A stretch of DNA of 42,226 bases from Methanomethylophilus sp963631655. GTDB taxonomy: Archaea > Thermoplasmatota > Thermoplasmata > Methanomassiliicoccales > Methanomethylophilaceae. A program made the translations under genes and the position numbers. The stretch is taken from positions 1-42,226 of the forward strand of contig CAVGRR010000015.1 in NCBI GenBank assembly GCA_963631655.1, in the 5' to 3' direction. The notes under the pieces are model-generated. The model had not been told where the DNA came from, made no database searches, and was given only the letters and a program-made list of their open reading frames with translations. Below are positions 35,871 to 42,226 of this stretch, in pieces. Every line of letters starts with the position of its first letter. The stretch's first letter is position 1.

Positions 35871-35881
35871 GGTCGACATCG

Positions 35882-35954
35882 CCCCTCTCCGGAGGGGGAT
35901 GGAAACCTCTTAAAACATTCCCCCGGCAGTCAGGTCTGCCGGGAACCGTTTTTT
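35882..35954 (+). terminator. Two hairpins and T-run after adhesin-like gene 2
   Basis: CCCCTCTCCGGAGGGG (35882-35897) repeats the hairpin found after gene 1. The eight-pair stem CCCGGCAG/CTGCCGGG (35922-35943) is followed by TTTTTT at 35949-35954. Confidence 0.75.
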
Positions 35955-36018
35955 GTGAAAAAACAAAAGACCCAGACACCCGATTTTGAAATTGTATTCA
36001 ATTTGTAGACATACCCAA

Positions 36019-36026
36019 TTTATACC
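36019..36026 (+). promoter_or_regulatory. TATA box of adhesin-like gene 3
   Basis: TTTATACC predicts a start near 36047 and a leader of about 32 nt, the same length as in the two upstream paralogues. AGGTG lies before the ATG at 36079. Confidence 0.5.
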
Positions 36027-36078
36027 AAAATAAGGTGCTTGGACACAAACCTCAAAATGAAAAATCTCAGGTGCGAAA

Positions 36079-38847
36079 ATGAGAACATTAACTGCAAAGA
36101 AAACCTCGCTGTTCGCAGTCATCGCGGCAGCGTTGATGGTCTTCTGTGTGTTCGCGGTATTGCCTGCGGACAACACATCTGCCGATACTGAGACCACGAC
36201 CTCCTCCGCGAGTGCTCTGACCTCCTTCGACAAAGAAGACATCATGAAAATAACCGCCGTCAATGCGATTTCCAATCTGGATACGCCTTTTACGACTTTC
36301 GACTACTACAATAAGGACTGCTACACTGTCACCACCGACATGAAGGCCTCCGAGATCAACGCCGACATCGGTGAGAAGGAGGTCCTCGTGGTCGAAAAAG
36401 CGACCGTGACCCTTGATGAGAACATCTCCGGCCTCGCTGCACTTGTCCTCAAGGACGGGGCTGCATTCACATTCGAAAATGACGAAGGTGTCGGCATGAT
36501 CGAGACCAAAAAGGTCACTGTCGACGACGTCGTCGTGGCCAATGTCACATCTGTTTCCGTCAACGGTACCGCAAAGGTGACCGTCGGAACCACCGGTGAC
36601 CTCGATGTCAAACTCTACATCACCCAGCCCGGAAACGTGAAATTCAACTCCGCTGACGGAGTCAACGTATTCACCATCAACGGCAGGGGCGAAAACACCG
36701 CCGCCGCAGAATACACCGCCACTGTCGGCGACAATGTCAACTACGGAACGACCTACGGAACCCCCGCCATCGACCTTCTGCTGAAACTCACCGGAAAAGA
36801 ACCCTCTGCAGGTGATTTCAGCGTTTCTCTGAAGATCGCCAGCCTGGGAGGCAACAATGCAACCGACCATGAGCTGTTCAGGGTCCAGGGACTCGACATC
36901 ACCATGAGCAACACCGATTCCGGAAAGGACACCGAGAACTCCAAACTCACCTACGAACTCGACCAGTATTACTACATCGAAGTGGACGACAAACAGATCA
37001 CCTCGACGCTCAACGGTTTCAGCCTGAGCATCGATGCGACCAAAGAGAACGCCACCGGCAAGGCCTCCTTCGAGAACGTGTACGGAGAATCGACTGAAAG
37101 CGCCAACAGGAAGACGCTCTCCGCTGAGAATTTCAATGCCGAAATGACCGTGGCCGGAACACAGAACATCTCCAATCTCGTGACACTCATGGATGCCGGC
37201 CCGTCCGGAATCGACATCGAGGAGATCTACAAGGATAAGCTCCTCCCGGACTTCGATCTCACTTTCACCACCAAATCCCTCTCGATCAGGTCCGATTCCA
37301 CGGATGTCGGCAACGCGACCGAGTTCTCTCTCAGGAACGGCAATCAGATCATCGAAATGAAAAACGGTATCCTTGACATCAACGCCGGAAAAGTGGACGG
37401 AAACGAGATCCGCCTCAACAAATTCGTCGGAGAGCAGTCCCTGAACACTCTGGCTGAGAACTTCTCCCTTGCGGTGAACATCAACCTGTACTCTGTCCTC
37501 AAATACATCATCGAGCACGAGAACAACGACCTGTCCGATACGAACGTGCTGAAACTTCTCCGCAGTCTTATGGAAAGCGAAGCCCTCGACGATGCAAGTT
37601 TCCATCTGAAGGCAACCCATGTGATGATCAAATCCTGGACCTACATCGCGGGCGAGATCCCCGAGTACAGCACTTTCACCGCGGATTTCACCGGCAGCAC
37701 GATGCAGATCTCCGTGGACTTCGACGAGGACAAGATGGGCCTCAACCTGACCGTCCCGAACATAACCGTGGACCAGTACTACGTTTACAACGGCACCACC
37801 GCATCGGAGACCGGCGAGAACCAGAACATCAGCACGGCCGCAGCCGTGTTCGACAGGGTGTCCTTCCTGGGAACCTTCCACCCCGAGGCCATAGAAGCTC
37901 TCGAATACGTGATCTCTGGAGAAGACGAGTCCTCGCTTGAATTCGCAAAGGTCGTGGAATACCTCCACACCGTCCTCAAATCCGAAAAGGCCGTTTCCAG
38001 CTCCGTATTCCAGCTCGGATCCCTGTCCTACACGACAGAGACCGTCGAGAAGTACAACGGAGCGGACTCCACCTACGAAGTGGTCGTGGAAGCGAGCACC
38101 ACCGCAAAGGACCAGCCTGTGTTCATGTTGCAGCACTCCGCCGACACGAACACTGTCTCCTCAAAATTCGAAACGAACGGCGTACTCACCTACACAGCCC
38201 TTCTGAACGACGGGGACACCGTGGACTGCTATACCACGACCATCAGCGGTTTCAACATCACCGGCCTCAACAGGAACACCTTCGATTCGAAGACCGTGAC
38301 CTTCAACATCGATTACCTCGGAGCCGCTGCGACCGAGACCAAGGATTACAAGGCATACTTCGTCGTCCTTGAGAACGCGGCGCCCAAGCTTTCCCTGACC
38401 GACATCGAATCGATCATCGAGTACGGAACCCCGCTCTACAAGACCGCCCTCGAGTCGGAACCTGCCGAATACTTCAAGGCGGAAGGATACGGCGGAGAGA
38501 TCCAGACCGAAGAAGGACTGCCTGTGAGCATCTGCTTCAACCACTTCGATGACAAATACTGCATCGAATACAAACTCGCCGGAGCGGACAAGGTCACCCT
38601 CATCCCCGGAGACGTCTATGAGGACACCCTTGTGGCTGTCATCAGCCTCGACGAGAACGGGCACATCGCCGTCGACACCGAAGGACAGGACCACTCCGGA
38701 GAGAGGATCTTCAAGGTCCTCCTCCGCGAGAGGAGCGAGAGCACCATCGATGAGACCCTGCTCAAGGTCTCCGCGGTCGGTGCGGCACTTGTCATCGTGC
38801 TTGTCGTCGCCCTCATCGGCTTTGCGGTCTGTAAAAGAGACGAATGA
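36079..38847 (+). CDS. Adhesin-like secreted protein 3, shorter diverged paralogue
   Basis: A 922-residue surface protein whose signal peptide (AKKTSLFAVIAAALMVFCVF) and first ectodomain segment (ITAVNAISNLDTPFTTFDYY) match the two upstream paralogues, with scattered similarity through the rest (for example VLKSEKAVSS and LTDIESIIEYGTPLYKTAL). It lacks the Cys-containing domain. Its C-terminal anchor is different: a helix VSAVGAALVIVLVVALIGFA followed by VCKRDE. It therefore looks like an older, shortened family member. Double hairpins with a T-run close the cluster. Confidence 0.85.
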   Translation: MRTLTAKKTSLFAVIAAALMVFCVFAVLPADNTSADTETTTSSASALTSFDKEDIMKITAVNAISNLDTPFTTFDYYNKDCYTVTTDMKASEINADIGEKEVLVVEKATVTLDENISGLAALVLKDGAAFTFENDEGVGMIETKKVTVDDVVVANVTSVSVNGTAKVTVGTTGDLDVKLYITQPGNVKFNSADGVNVFTINGRGENTAAAEYTATVGDNVNYGTTYGTPAIDLLLKLTGKEPSAGDFSVSLKIASLGGNNATDHELFRVQGLDITMSNTDSGKDTENSKLTYELDQYYYIEVDDKQITSTLNGFSLSIDATKENATGKASFENVYGESTESANRKTLSAENFNAEMTVAGTQNISNLVTLMDAGPSGIDIEEIYKDKLLPDFDLTFTTKSLSIRSDSTDVGNATEFSLRNGNQIIEMKNGILDINAGKVDGNEIRLNKFVGEQSLNTLAENFSLAVNINLYSVLKYIIEHENNDLSDTNVLKLLRSLMESEALDDASFHLKATHVMIKSWTYIAGEIPEYSTFTADFTGSTMQISVDFDEDKMGLNLTVPNITVDQYYVYNGTTASETGENQNISTAAAVFDRVSFLGTFHPEAIEALEYVISGEDESSLEFAKVVEYLHTVLKSEKAVSSSVFQLGSLSYTTETVEKYNGADSTYEVVVEASTTAKDQPVFMLQHSADTNTVSSKFETNGVLTYTALLNDGDTVDCYTTTISGFNITGLNRNTFDSKTVTFNIDYLGAAATETKDYKAYFVVLENAAPKLSLTDIESIIEYGTPLYKTALESEPAEYFKAEGYGGEIQTEEGLPVSICFNHFDDKYCIEYKLAGADKVTLIPGDVYEDTLVAVISLDENGHIAVDTEGQDHSGERIFKVLLRERSESTIDETLLKVSAVGAALVIVLVVALIGFAVCKRDE

Positions 38848-38856
38848 AACCATTTC

Positions 38857-38895
38857 ATGAGAGGGTGAAACCTCTCATCCCCTTCGGGGGTTTTT
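38857..38895 (+). terminator. Tandem hairpins and T-run after adhesin-like gene 3
   Basis: ATGAGAGG/CCTCTCAT (38857-38878) is a perfect eight-pair stem. It is followed at once by CCCC-TTCG-GGGG (38879-38890), a UUCG-type hairpin, and TTTTT at 38891-38895. A TCTGGGTC motif copy starts at 38901. Confidence 0.8.
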
Positions 38896-38968
38896 ACCTG
38901 TCTGGGTCTTTTGAATAACGCATAGATTCGGAAGATTGCTTTTATCTGCAGTAGGTGATACCGCAAGT

Positions 38969-39292
38969 ATGAAATGCGTCATCGTCGGAGACGACACGGA
39001 CCTGGAGGAACGTATCAAAGCGTTCATCTTCGACAGGGATTCGGAGATGGTGGCCGGCAGAAGACGCATGGGGCGGGAGGCGCTAACCGATCTCGTCCTG
39101 AAGATCGCCATGAGAGAAGGACTCAGATGCGGATGCACCGCGGATGCCCCTGCAGATGCGGATCTTGTGATAATCGAGAACTGGGAAAGCACCGACTTCG
39201 GTTCGATATCAAAGAAATGGCCGGATTCCGACATACTCTACTCCCAGGACCTCTGCCATCAGGTCCCCGCCATAGCAAGAGTGAAAAGATGA
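38969..39292 (+). CDS. Small unrecognised protein
   Basis: A 107-residue protein I do not recognise. It opens with a strand and Gly-Asp-Asp turn (MKCVIVGDDTDLEERIKAFI), has a basic middle (AGRRRMGREALTDLVLKIAM), a possible Cys pair (RCGCTA) and a second strand (ADLVIIENW), so a small alpha/beta fold is likely. It has no signal peptide or membrane helix. The start at 38969 has GGTGA about 11 bases upstream. It lies alone between two TCTGGGTC motif copies (38901 and 39303). Confidence 0.7.
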   Translation: MKCVIVGDDTDLEERIKAFIFDRDSEMVAGRRRMGREALTDLVLKIAMREGLRCGCTADAPADADLVIIENWESTDFGSISKKWPDSDILYSQDLCHQVPAIARVKR

Positions 39293-39302
39293 ACTTCCGA
39301 CA

Positions 39303-39384
39303 TCTGGGTCTTTGGGATATCTCCCGGAGATCACATTTTCAAGGTGAAAAGACCCGAGAAAAGCCAATTATATAAAGACCCAGA
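39303..39384. repeat. Inverted pair of the recurrent intergenic motif TCTGGGTC
   Basis: TCTGGGTC at 39303-39310 (+) and its complement at 39377-39384 (-) flank the promoter of the HprK-like gene. Ten other intergenic copies of TCTGG(G/C)(A/T)C lie at 2629(-), 9171(+), 13763(+), 21007(+), 21375(+), 22906(-), 27592(+), 31734(-), 35969(-) and 38901(+), each 8 bases long. Confidence 0.6.
39368..39377 (+). promoter_or_regulatory. TATA box of the HprK-like gene, leaderless
   Basis: TTATATAAAG is centred 25 nt before ATG 39397. A TCTGGGTC motif (minus strand) directly abuts it on the downstream side, between the TATA box and the start codon. Confidence 0.6.
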
Positions 39385-39396
39385 TACGCCCAGTAT

Positions 39397-40353
39397 ATGG
39401 CCTACGAAACCACTGTCATATCGGAACCGGTATGCAGGAAACTCAGACAGACCTACGCTCCGTCGATGCTTTTCAGTGCCAAGGCGGACATCGCAGGGAT
39501 CTGTGTCGAACTCCTCACCGAGGACAGGGACCACATCGATATGTGGCGCGACAATTTCTACGCCCCGTCGGACATGGTCCGTCCGCACGCCAGGATCATC
39601 TGCGTGAAAGAGCCTGAAAGACCGCTCAGCGTTGATTTCAATCCAGAAACGTTCACCGCATTCCTTTACAATTTCGATTATTACGGGTGGGTGAAAAGCA
39701 TCGCTCTGGGTATTTCAGGATACATCCTCGAGAGCGCACACGACATCTACTCCATTCACGGTGCCGCCATCGACTTCGACGGTGTCGGGGTCGCTCTGAT
39801 CGCACCTTCGAAGACTGGTAAAACAACACAGTCATGGGGACTTCTCAGGGATGCCAACTCCCGCCTGATCACCGATGACTGGTTCTTCGTGACCTTCGGT
39901 CAGGGCAGACCTTCCATAAGGGGTTCAGAAAAGAACTGCTACATCGATGCGGACATCGGAGATGTCTGGGATATGTACAAGCCCCTGGTCAGGTTCGTCA
40001 AATTCGACAACAAAGGAAGGGGCATAGCCAACATCAGATGGGTGACCGGGAACACCTCCGTGGAAGTAGATGCATCTCTCAGGTACATTATACTCCTCAA
40101 GAGGGACTATGAGGATGAAACAGTAAGTAAGAAACTCACTCCCGACGAGGCGTTGGATTACATGCTGGCACATGACCTCTGCAATCCCCATCAGATCGTC
40201 CGCGACGAGTTCCGCAGCTCGATCAGGAAAGAGTTCTTCAGGAAGGTCTTCTCGGAGTGCACAACATATCTGATCAACACCCGCGGGACCCCGCAGGAGA
40301 CCCAGAACGAGATCCGCAGGATAATCGGAGGTGAACAGGATGTCAGGCCTTGA
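39397..40353 (+). CDS. HPr kinase-like P-loop ATPase
   Basis: A 318-residue protein whose central region looks like the P-loop kinase domain of HPr kinase/phosphorylase: His121 and Gly in SIHGAAIDFDG, Walker A APSKTGKTT at residues 136-144, and the acidic pair ITDDWFFV (D160, D161). The N-terminal ~100 residues and C-terminal tail are not recognisable. Archaea normally lack HPr, and related HprK-like domains also occur in peptide-modification clusters, so the substrate is unknown. It overlaps the next gene, a membrane protein, by 14 bases, which suggests that the two products work together. It has its own TATA box at leaderless distance. Confidence 0.8.
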   Translation: MAYETTVISEPVCRKLRQTYAPSMLFSAKADIAGICVELLTEDRDHIDMWRDNFYAPSDMVRPHARIICVKEPERPLSVDFNPETFTAFLYNFDYYGWVKSIALGISGYILESAHDIYSIHGAAIDFDGVGVALIAPSKTGKTTQSWGLLRDANSRLITDDWFFVTFGQGRPSIRGSEKNCYIDADIGDVWDMYKPLVRFVKFDNKGRGIANIRWVTGNTSVEVDASLRYIILLKRDYEDETVSKKLTPDEALDYMLAHDLCNPHQIVRDEFRSSIRKEFFRKVFSECTTYLINTRGTPQETQNEIRRIIGGEQDVRP

Positions 40354-41311
40354 CCGTTCGAAGAACGAAGGAAAAGAGAAGAAGAAAGTCGTAGCGGACA
40401 CCAAGAAGAAAGAGAAAGAGAAGAAAAGGGCCGAACTGAATTTCCAGAGGGACAGGAAGGAACGCCGCATCAGGTCGAAAAGACGCAGTGCGGCCGCTTT
40501 CGAGACCAAGGCCATGCTGAAGATGATGGCGTTGTCGTCGGTCATCCTCATCTGCGCCTTCGTCGTGCTTGAGGTTGTTCTGCTGGTGTGGAAATCTGTG
40601 AACTTCGGACCCGGCGACACCAGCTACACAAACAACGATATCTACTGGCACCTTCTCAACTTCTCCGACACCGTCCTCGGATTCCTGATAGGTTTGCTTG
40701 CTATGGACGCCCTCACCTGGTATGAATCCGGGCGCAAGGCGAAAAGGGATGAGGAAAGAGCGATCGGAAGGCACAACAGGATCATCAAGCCCGCCATCGA
40801 TATGTACCTCGCCAGAAAGAACGCCCTCTTCTCCGACACGAAAACGGATTACAAGGCATTCCAGGTCAAGACCGACGCCACTGTGAAGGACCTGATGGAG
40901 ATGTACCAGCCCTCCACGATCAATTCCGATGCGAAGGTACCGAGGATAACATCGTTCCTCTACTACACCAAAAAGCTGAACGTGGCCTTCCTCAACATGG
41001 CCGAGGATATCAACTTCGATTACAACCCCGAAGTGTGCGATGCTGTTCTGAATTTCATTAACGAGACCACCTACGGAATGTCCGCCATGACCACCGTCGC
41101 CTCCTTTGCGGAGGAGGGCAACAGGACCAGCAAGAACTCCCTTCTCAGGCAGATCCGCTCCGCTTCCGAAAAGACGGAGATCTCCGAGACGGAAGATGAA
41201 CTCAACATCGCCATGATCCTCATCCGTACCATCCACGCGCAGGAGGCTGCACTGGAAAAGTACATGGATGCCATCGAGGACATCGACTACCTGAAACAGT
41301 ACCGTTCCTGA
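40340..41311 (+). CDS. Membrane protein with charged N-terminus, coupled to the HprK-like gene
   Basis: A 323-residue protein I do not recognise. The first ~55 residues are extremely rich in Lys, Arg and Glu (for example KKKVVADTKKKEKEKKRAEL), followed by a transmembrane helix (MALSSVILICAFVVLEVVLL) and a second (LGFLIGLLAMDALTWY). The remaining ~200 residues are a soluble, largely helical domain. The start is ATG 40340, six bases after GGAGGTG and inside the end of the HprK-like gene, so translation is coupled. An earlier GTG in frame lies within the ribosome-binding site and is rejected. Confidence 0.78.
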   Translation: MSGLDRSKNEGKEKKKVVADTKKKEKEKKRAELNFQRDRKERRIRSKRRSAAAFETKAMLKMMALSSVILICAFVVLEVVLLVWKSVNFGPGDTSYTNNDIYWHLLNFSDTVLGFLIGLLAMDALTWYESGRKAKRDEERAIGRHNRIIKPAIDMYLARKNALFSDTKTDYKAFQVKTDATVKDLMEMYQPSTINSDAKVPRITSFLYYTKKLNVAFLNMAEDINFDYNPEVCDAVLNFINETTYGMSAMTTVASFAEEGNRTSKNSLLRQIRSASEKTEISETEDELNIAMILIRTIHAQEAALEKYMDAIEDIDYLKQYRS

Positions 41312-41326
41312 AACCCCTTACTTTTC

Positions 41327-41343
41327 CCGGGCCAGAGGCCCGG
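41327..41343 (+). terminator. Possible terminator hairpin
   Basis: CCGGGCC-AGA-GGCCCGG is a perfect seven-pair hairpin 15 bases after the membrane-protein stop. The downstream sequence (ACCCTTCACCTTT) is only mildly T-rich. Confidence 0.45.
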
Positions 41344-41414
41344 ACCCTTCACCTTTATCGTTCCTGTGACAGGGTGCTGACTATGCTTACAGGTGCTAAC
41401 TGTAGTAGTACTCC

Positions 41415-41423
41415 TTTAAATAC
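41415..41423 (+). promoter_or_regulatory. TATA box of the gene at 41445
   Basis: TTTAAATAC is centred 26 nt before ATG 41445. AAGGAT lies close to the ATG, so either a leaderless or a very short leader transcript is possible. The 60 bases upstream contain small inverted repeats (for example ACAGGTGCTAACTGT) that could be an operator. Confidence 0.45.
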
Positions 41424-41444
41424 TCCGTAATCAGAAGGATATGT

Positions 41445-41645
41445 ATGGACTGCTGGGATGCGGACGGGACCGGAATGCTGTCATCGGAATATGAGATACT
41501 GTTCTGTGTGAGGGACATGCTCGGTCTCTACGAGAAACAATTGCTGGGGCTTTACGGAGAGACCCCGACACGTATCAAAAAAACCAAAGACGACATCGAG
41601 AAAAGGATCTGTGAGATAGAAAAGAAGCTGGAAAGCGGTCTTTAA
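41445..41645 (+). CDS. Small acidic coiled-coil protein
   Basis: A 66-residue protein I do not recognise. The N-terminal part contains two Cys (DCW and FCV) and a Leu/Tyr-rich amphipathic segment (RDMLGLYEKQLLGLYGE). The C-terminal third is a likely coiled coil (KDDIEKRICEIEKKLE). AAGGAT is placed correctly upstream, and a TATA box is at the right distance, so it is probably expressed. An overlapping ATG four bases earlier is in another frame. Confidence 0.65.
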   Translation: MDCWDADGTGMLSSEYEILFCVRDMLGLYEKQLLGLYGETPTRIKKTKDDIEKRICEIEKKLESGL

Positions 41646-41648
41646 ATT

Positions 41649-41657
41649 GTATATACT
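41649..41657 (+). promoter_or_regulatory. TATA box candidate for the last gene
   Basis: TATATAC-type sequence starting a few bases after the previous stop would put a transcript start near 41678 and a ~25-nt leader with GAAGGA before ATG 41703. Confidence 0.4.
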
Positions 41658-41702
41658 GGCTTGACGATAATGTCCTTCAGAACCTTTACGAGATGAAGGA
41701 CT

Positions 41703-42226
41703 ATGGGAAAACAGGAAACACTCGACAACGCACTTGCCATCTGCAAGGCTCTCCGCGGAGTGCGCGACGCACGCATCCTCGATGCGGACATCCGTGCCCA
41801 GATGCTCAAAGAAGAAGAGACCGTTATGGCCGCAGGAGGTACCGCGGTCGACAACCAGGGTGTAAAAGAGGCATTCAAGCGGGATTATATCATCGGTATA
41901 ATCAAAGACCCCCGTTTCAGACCTCCGCCCGAGCCTACGGTCATCATGATGTCCGGCGACCAGATCGCAGGGGTCGAGGTATTCCCCTGGACCATGCCCG
42001 AGTACGAGAAGAGGGATGATGTCATCTGGCTTTCCGACGGATTCGTGGTCATGACGGATAAGATCACCGATCAGCCGGCCAAATTCGTGATGCCGCCGGT
42101 ATCCTTCCCCGAACTCAACAAGTCCAACGGATGCAAGGATGTCGTTTCGTGCAGTCCCGCGCCCACCACCGACCTGATGATGAGGAAACACATGGGGCTC
42201 AACGACGACGGAAAGCTCGCTTCCGT
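41703..42226 (+). CDS. Unrecognised protein, cut by the end of the window
   Basis: Open from ATG 41703 to the last base (174 codons, no stop). The product begins MGKQETLDNALAICKALRGV and continues through a Pro-rich segment (RFRPPPEP), strands such as VIMMSGDQIAGVEVFPW and DDVIWLSDGFVVMTDK, and a MPPVSFPEL segment. I do not recognise it. Codon use matches neighbouring genes and GAAGGA lies just upstream. A minus-strand frame covers the same bases but has no protein-like character. The C-terminus lies outside the window. Confidence 0.7.
   Translation, partial: MGKQETLDNALAICKALRGVRDARILDADIRAQMLKEEETVMAAGGTAVDNQGVKEAFKRDYIIGIIKDPRFRPPPEPTVIMMSGDQIAGVEVFPWTMPEYEKRDDVIWLSDGFVVMTDKITDQPAKFVMPPVSFPELNKSNGCKDVVSCSPAPTTDLMMRKHMGLNDDGKLAS

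Noticed and set aside
36088..38136. A 682-residue open frame antisense to adhesin-like gene 3
   Set aside because: Similar mirror frames lie opposite the other two paralogues, as expected from repeated codon bias; there is no promoter or ribosome-binding site.
40331..40339. GTG 40331 as the start of the membrane-protein gene
   Set aside because: This GTG is part of the GGAGGTG ribosome-binding site; ATG 40340 is correctly spaced behind it.
1..42226. tRNA genes, insertion sequences and integrase or attachment sites
   Set aside because: I looked through the intergenic stretches on both strands and saw no cloverleaf, transposase or flanking direct repeats that I could support.

Overview
The window looks like a contig from a gut-type methanogenic archaeon of the order Methanomassiliicoccales (Thermoplasmata). 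This is an inference from gene content. The archaeal information-processing genes are a proteasome beta subunit, the KH/beta-CASP termination factor FttA, an archaeal-type LeuRS, the RFC large subunit with a C-terminal PCNA-binding box, Taw1 and an SRP RNA. They sit beside very large BspA-type leucine-rich-repeat and adhesin-like surface proteins whose Cys-rich repeats resemble those of gut Firmicutes. None of the 30 genes with a visible stop ends in TAG (24 TGA, 6 TAA), as expected where UAG is kept for pyrrolysine. Two N runs (3919-4009 and 22895-22904) suggest a draft or metagenome assembly.

Layout. 1-2621: anaerobic ribonucleotide reductase operon nrdD (5'-truncated) and nrdG, closed by a hairpin/T-run terminator. 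2706-9152 (minus): one 2148-residue surface protein built of five repeating modules plus a Cys-rich tandem repeat and a C-terminal anchor. 9384-13753 (plus): psmB, fttA, ubiX and a ferredoxin-fused aldo/keto reductase. 13771-18986 (minus): leuS, an unrecognised 290-residue protein, a NYN-domain nuclease-like protein and an overlapping coiled-coil protein. 19054-21859 (plus): a methyltransferase that seems to start at ACG, a ribbon-helix-helix (RHH) regulator with a short FtsZ-like GTPase, a parvulin and a small unknown. 21883-22188 (minus): the SRP RNA. 22274-22894 (minus): a metallo-beta-lactamase-fold gene cut by a gap. 23058-26907 (plus): ABC ATPase, zinc-ribbon membrane protein, rfcL and taw1. 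26908-27581 (minus): DUF1294 protein and flavodoxin. 27791-38847 (plus): three paralogous secreted, membrane-anchored proteins of 1282, 1283 and 922 residues. 38969-42226 (plus): a small unknown, an HprK-like P-loop protein coupled to a two-helix membrane protein, a 66-residue protein and a partial unknown gene.

Three things stand out. (1) An RHH regulator and an FtsZ-like protein form a unit; the FtsZ-like protein keeps the GTP-binding half but lacks the T7 loop and C-terminal domain. An array of TAAGACA-like sites covers the promoter, suggesting an autoregulated cell-division switch comparable to haloarchaeal CdrS-FtsZ2. (2) A short motif, TCTGG(G/C)(A/T)C, occurs 12 times in the roughly 2.8 kb of intergenic DNA, where chance predicts fewer than one. 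I do not know a described function for it. (3) The adhesin-like paralogues share leaders, terminators and a nearly identical 174-nt Cys-rich patch that points to gene conversion.

Many promoters are readable. Several genes have a TATA-like box centred about 25 nt upstream of the start codon, which predicts leaderless mRNAs. Longer-leader genes often carry a GGTGA or GGAGG ribosome-binding site.
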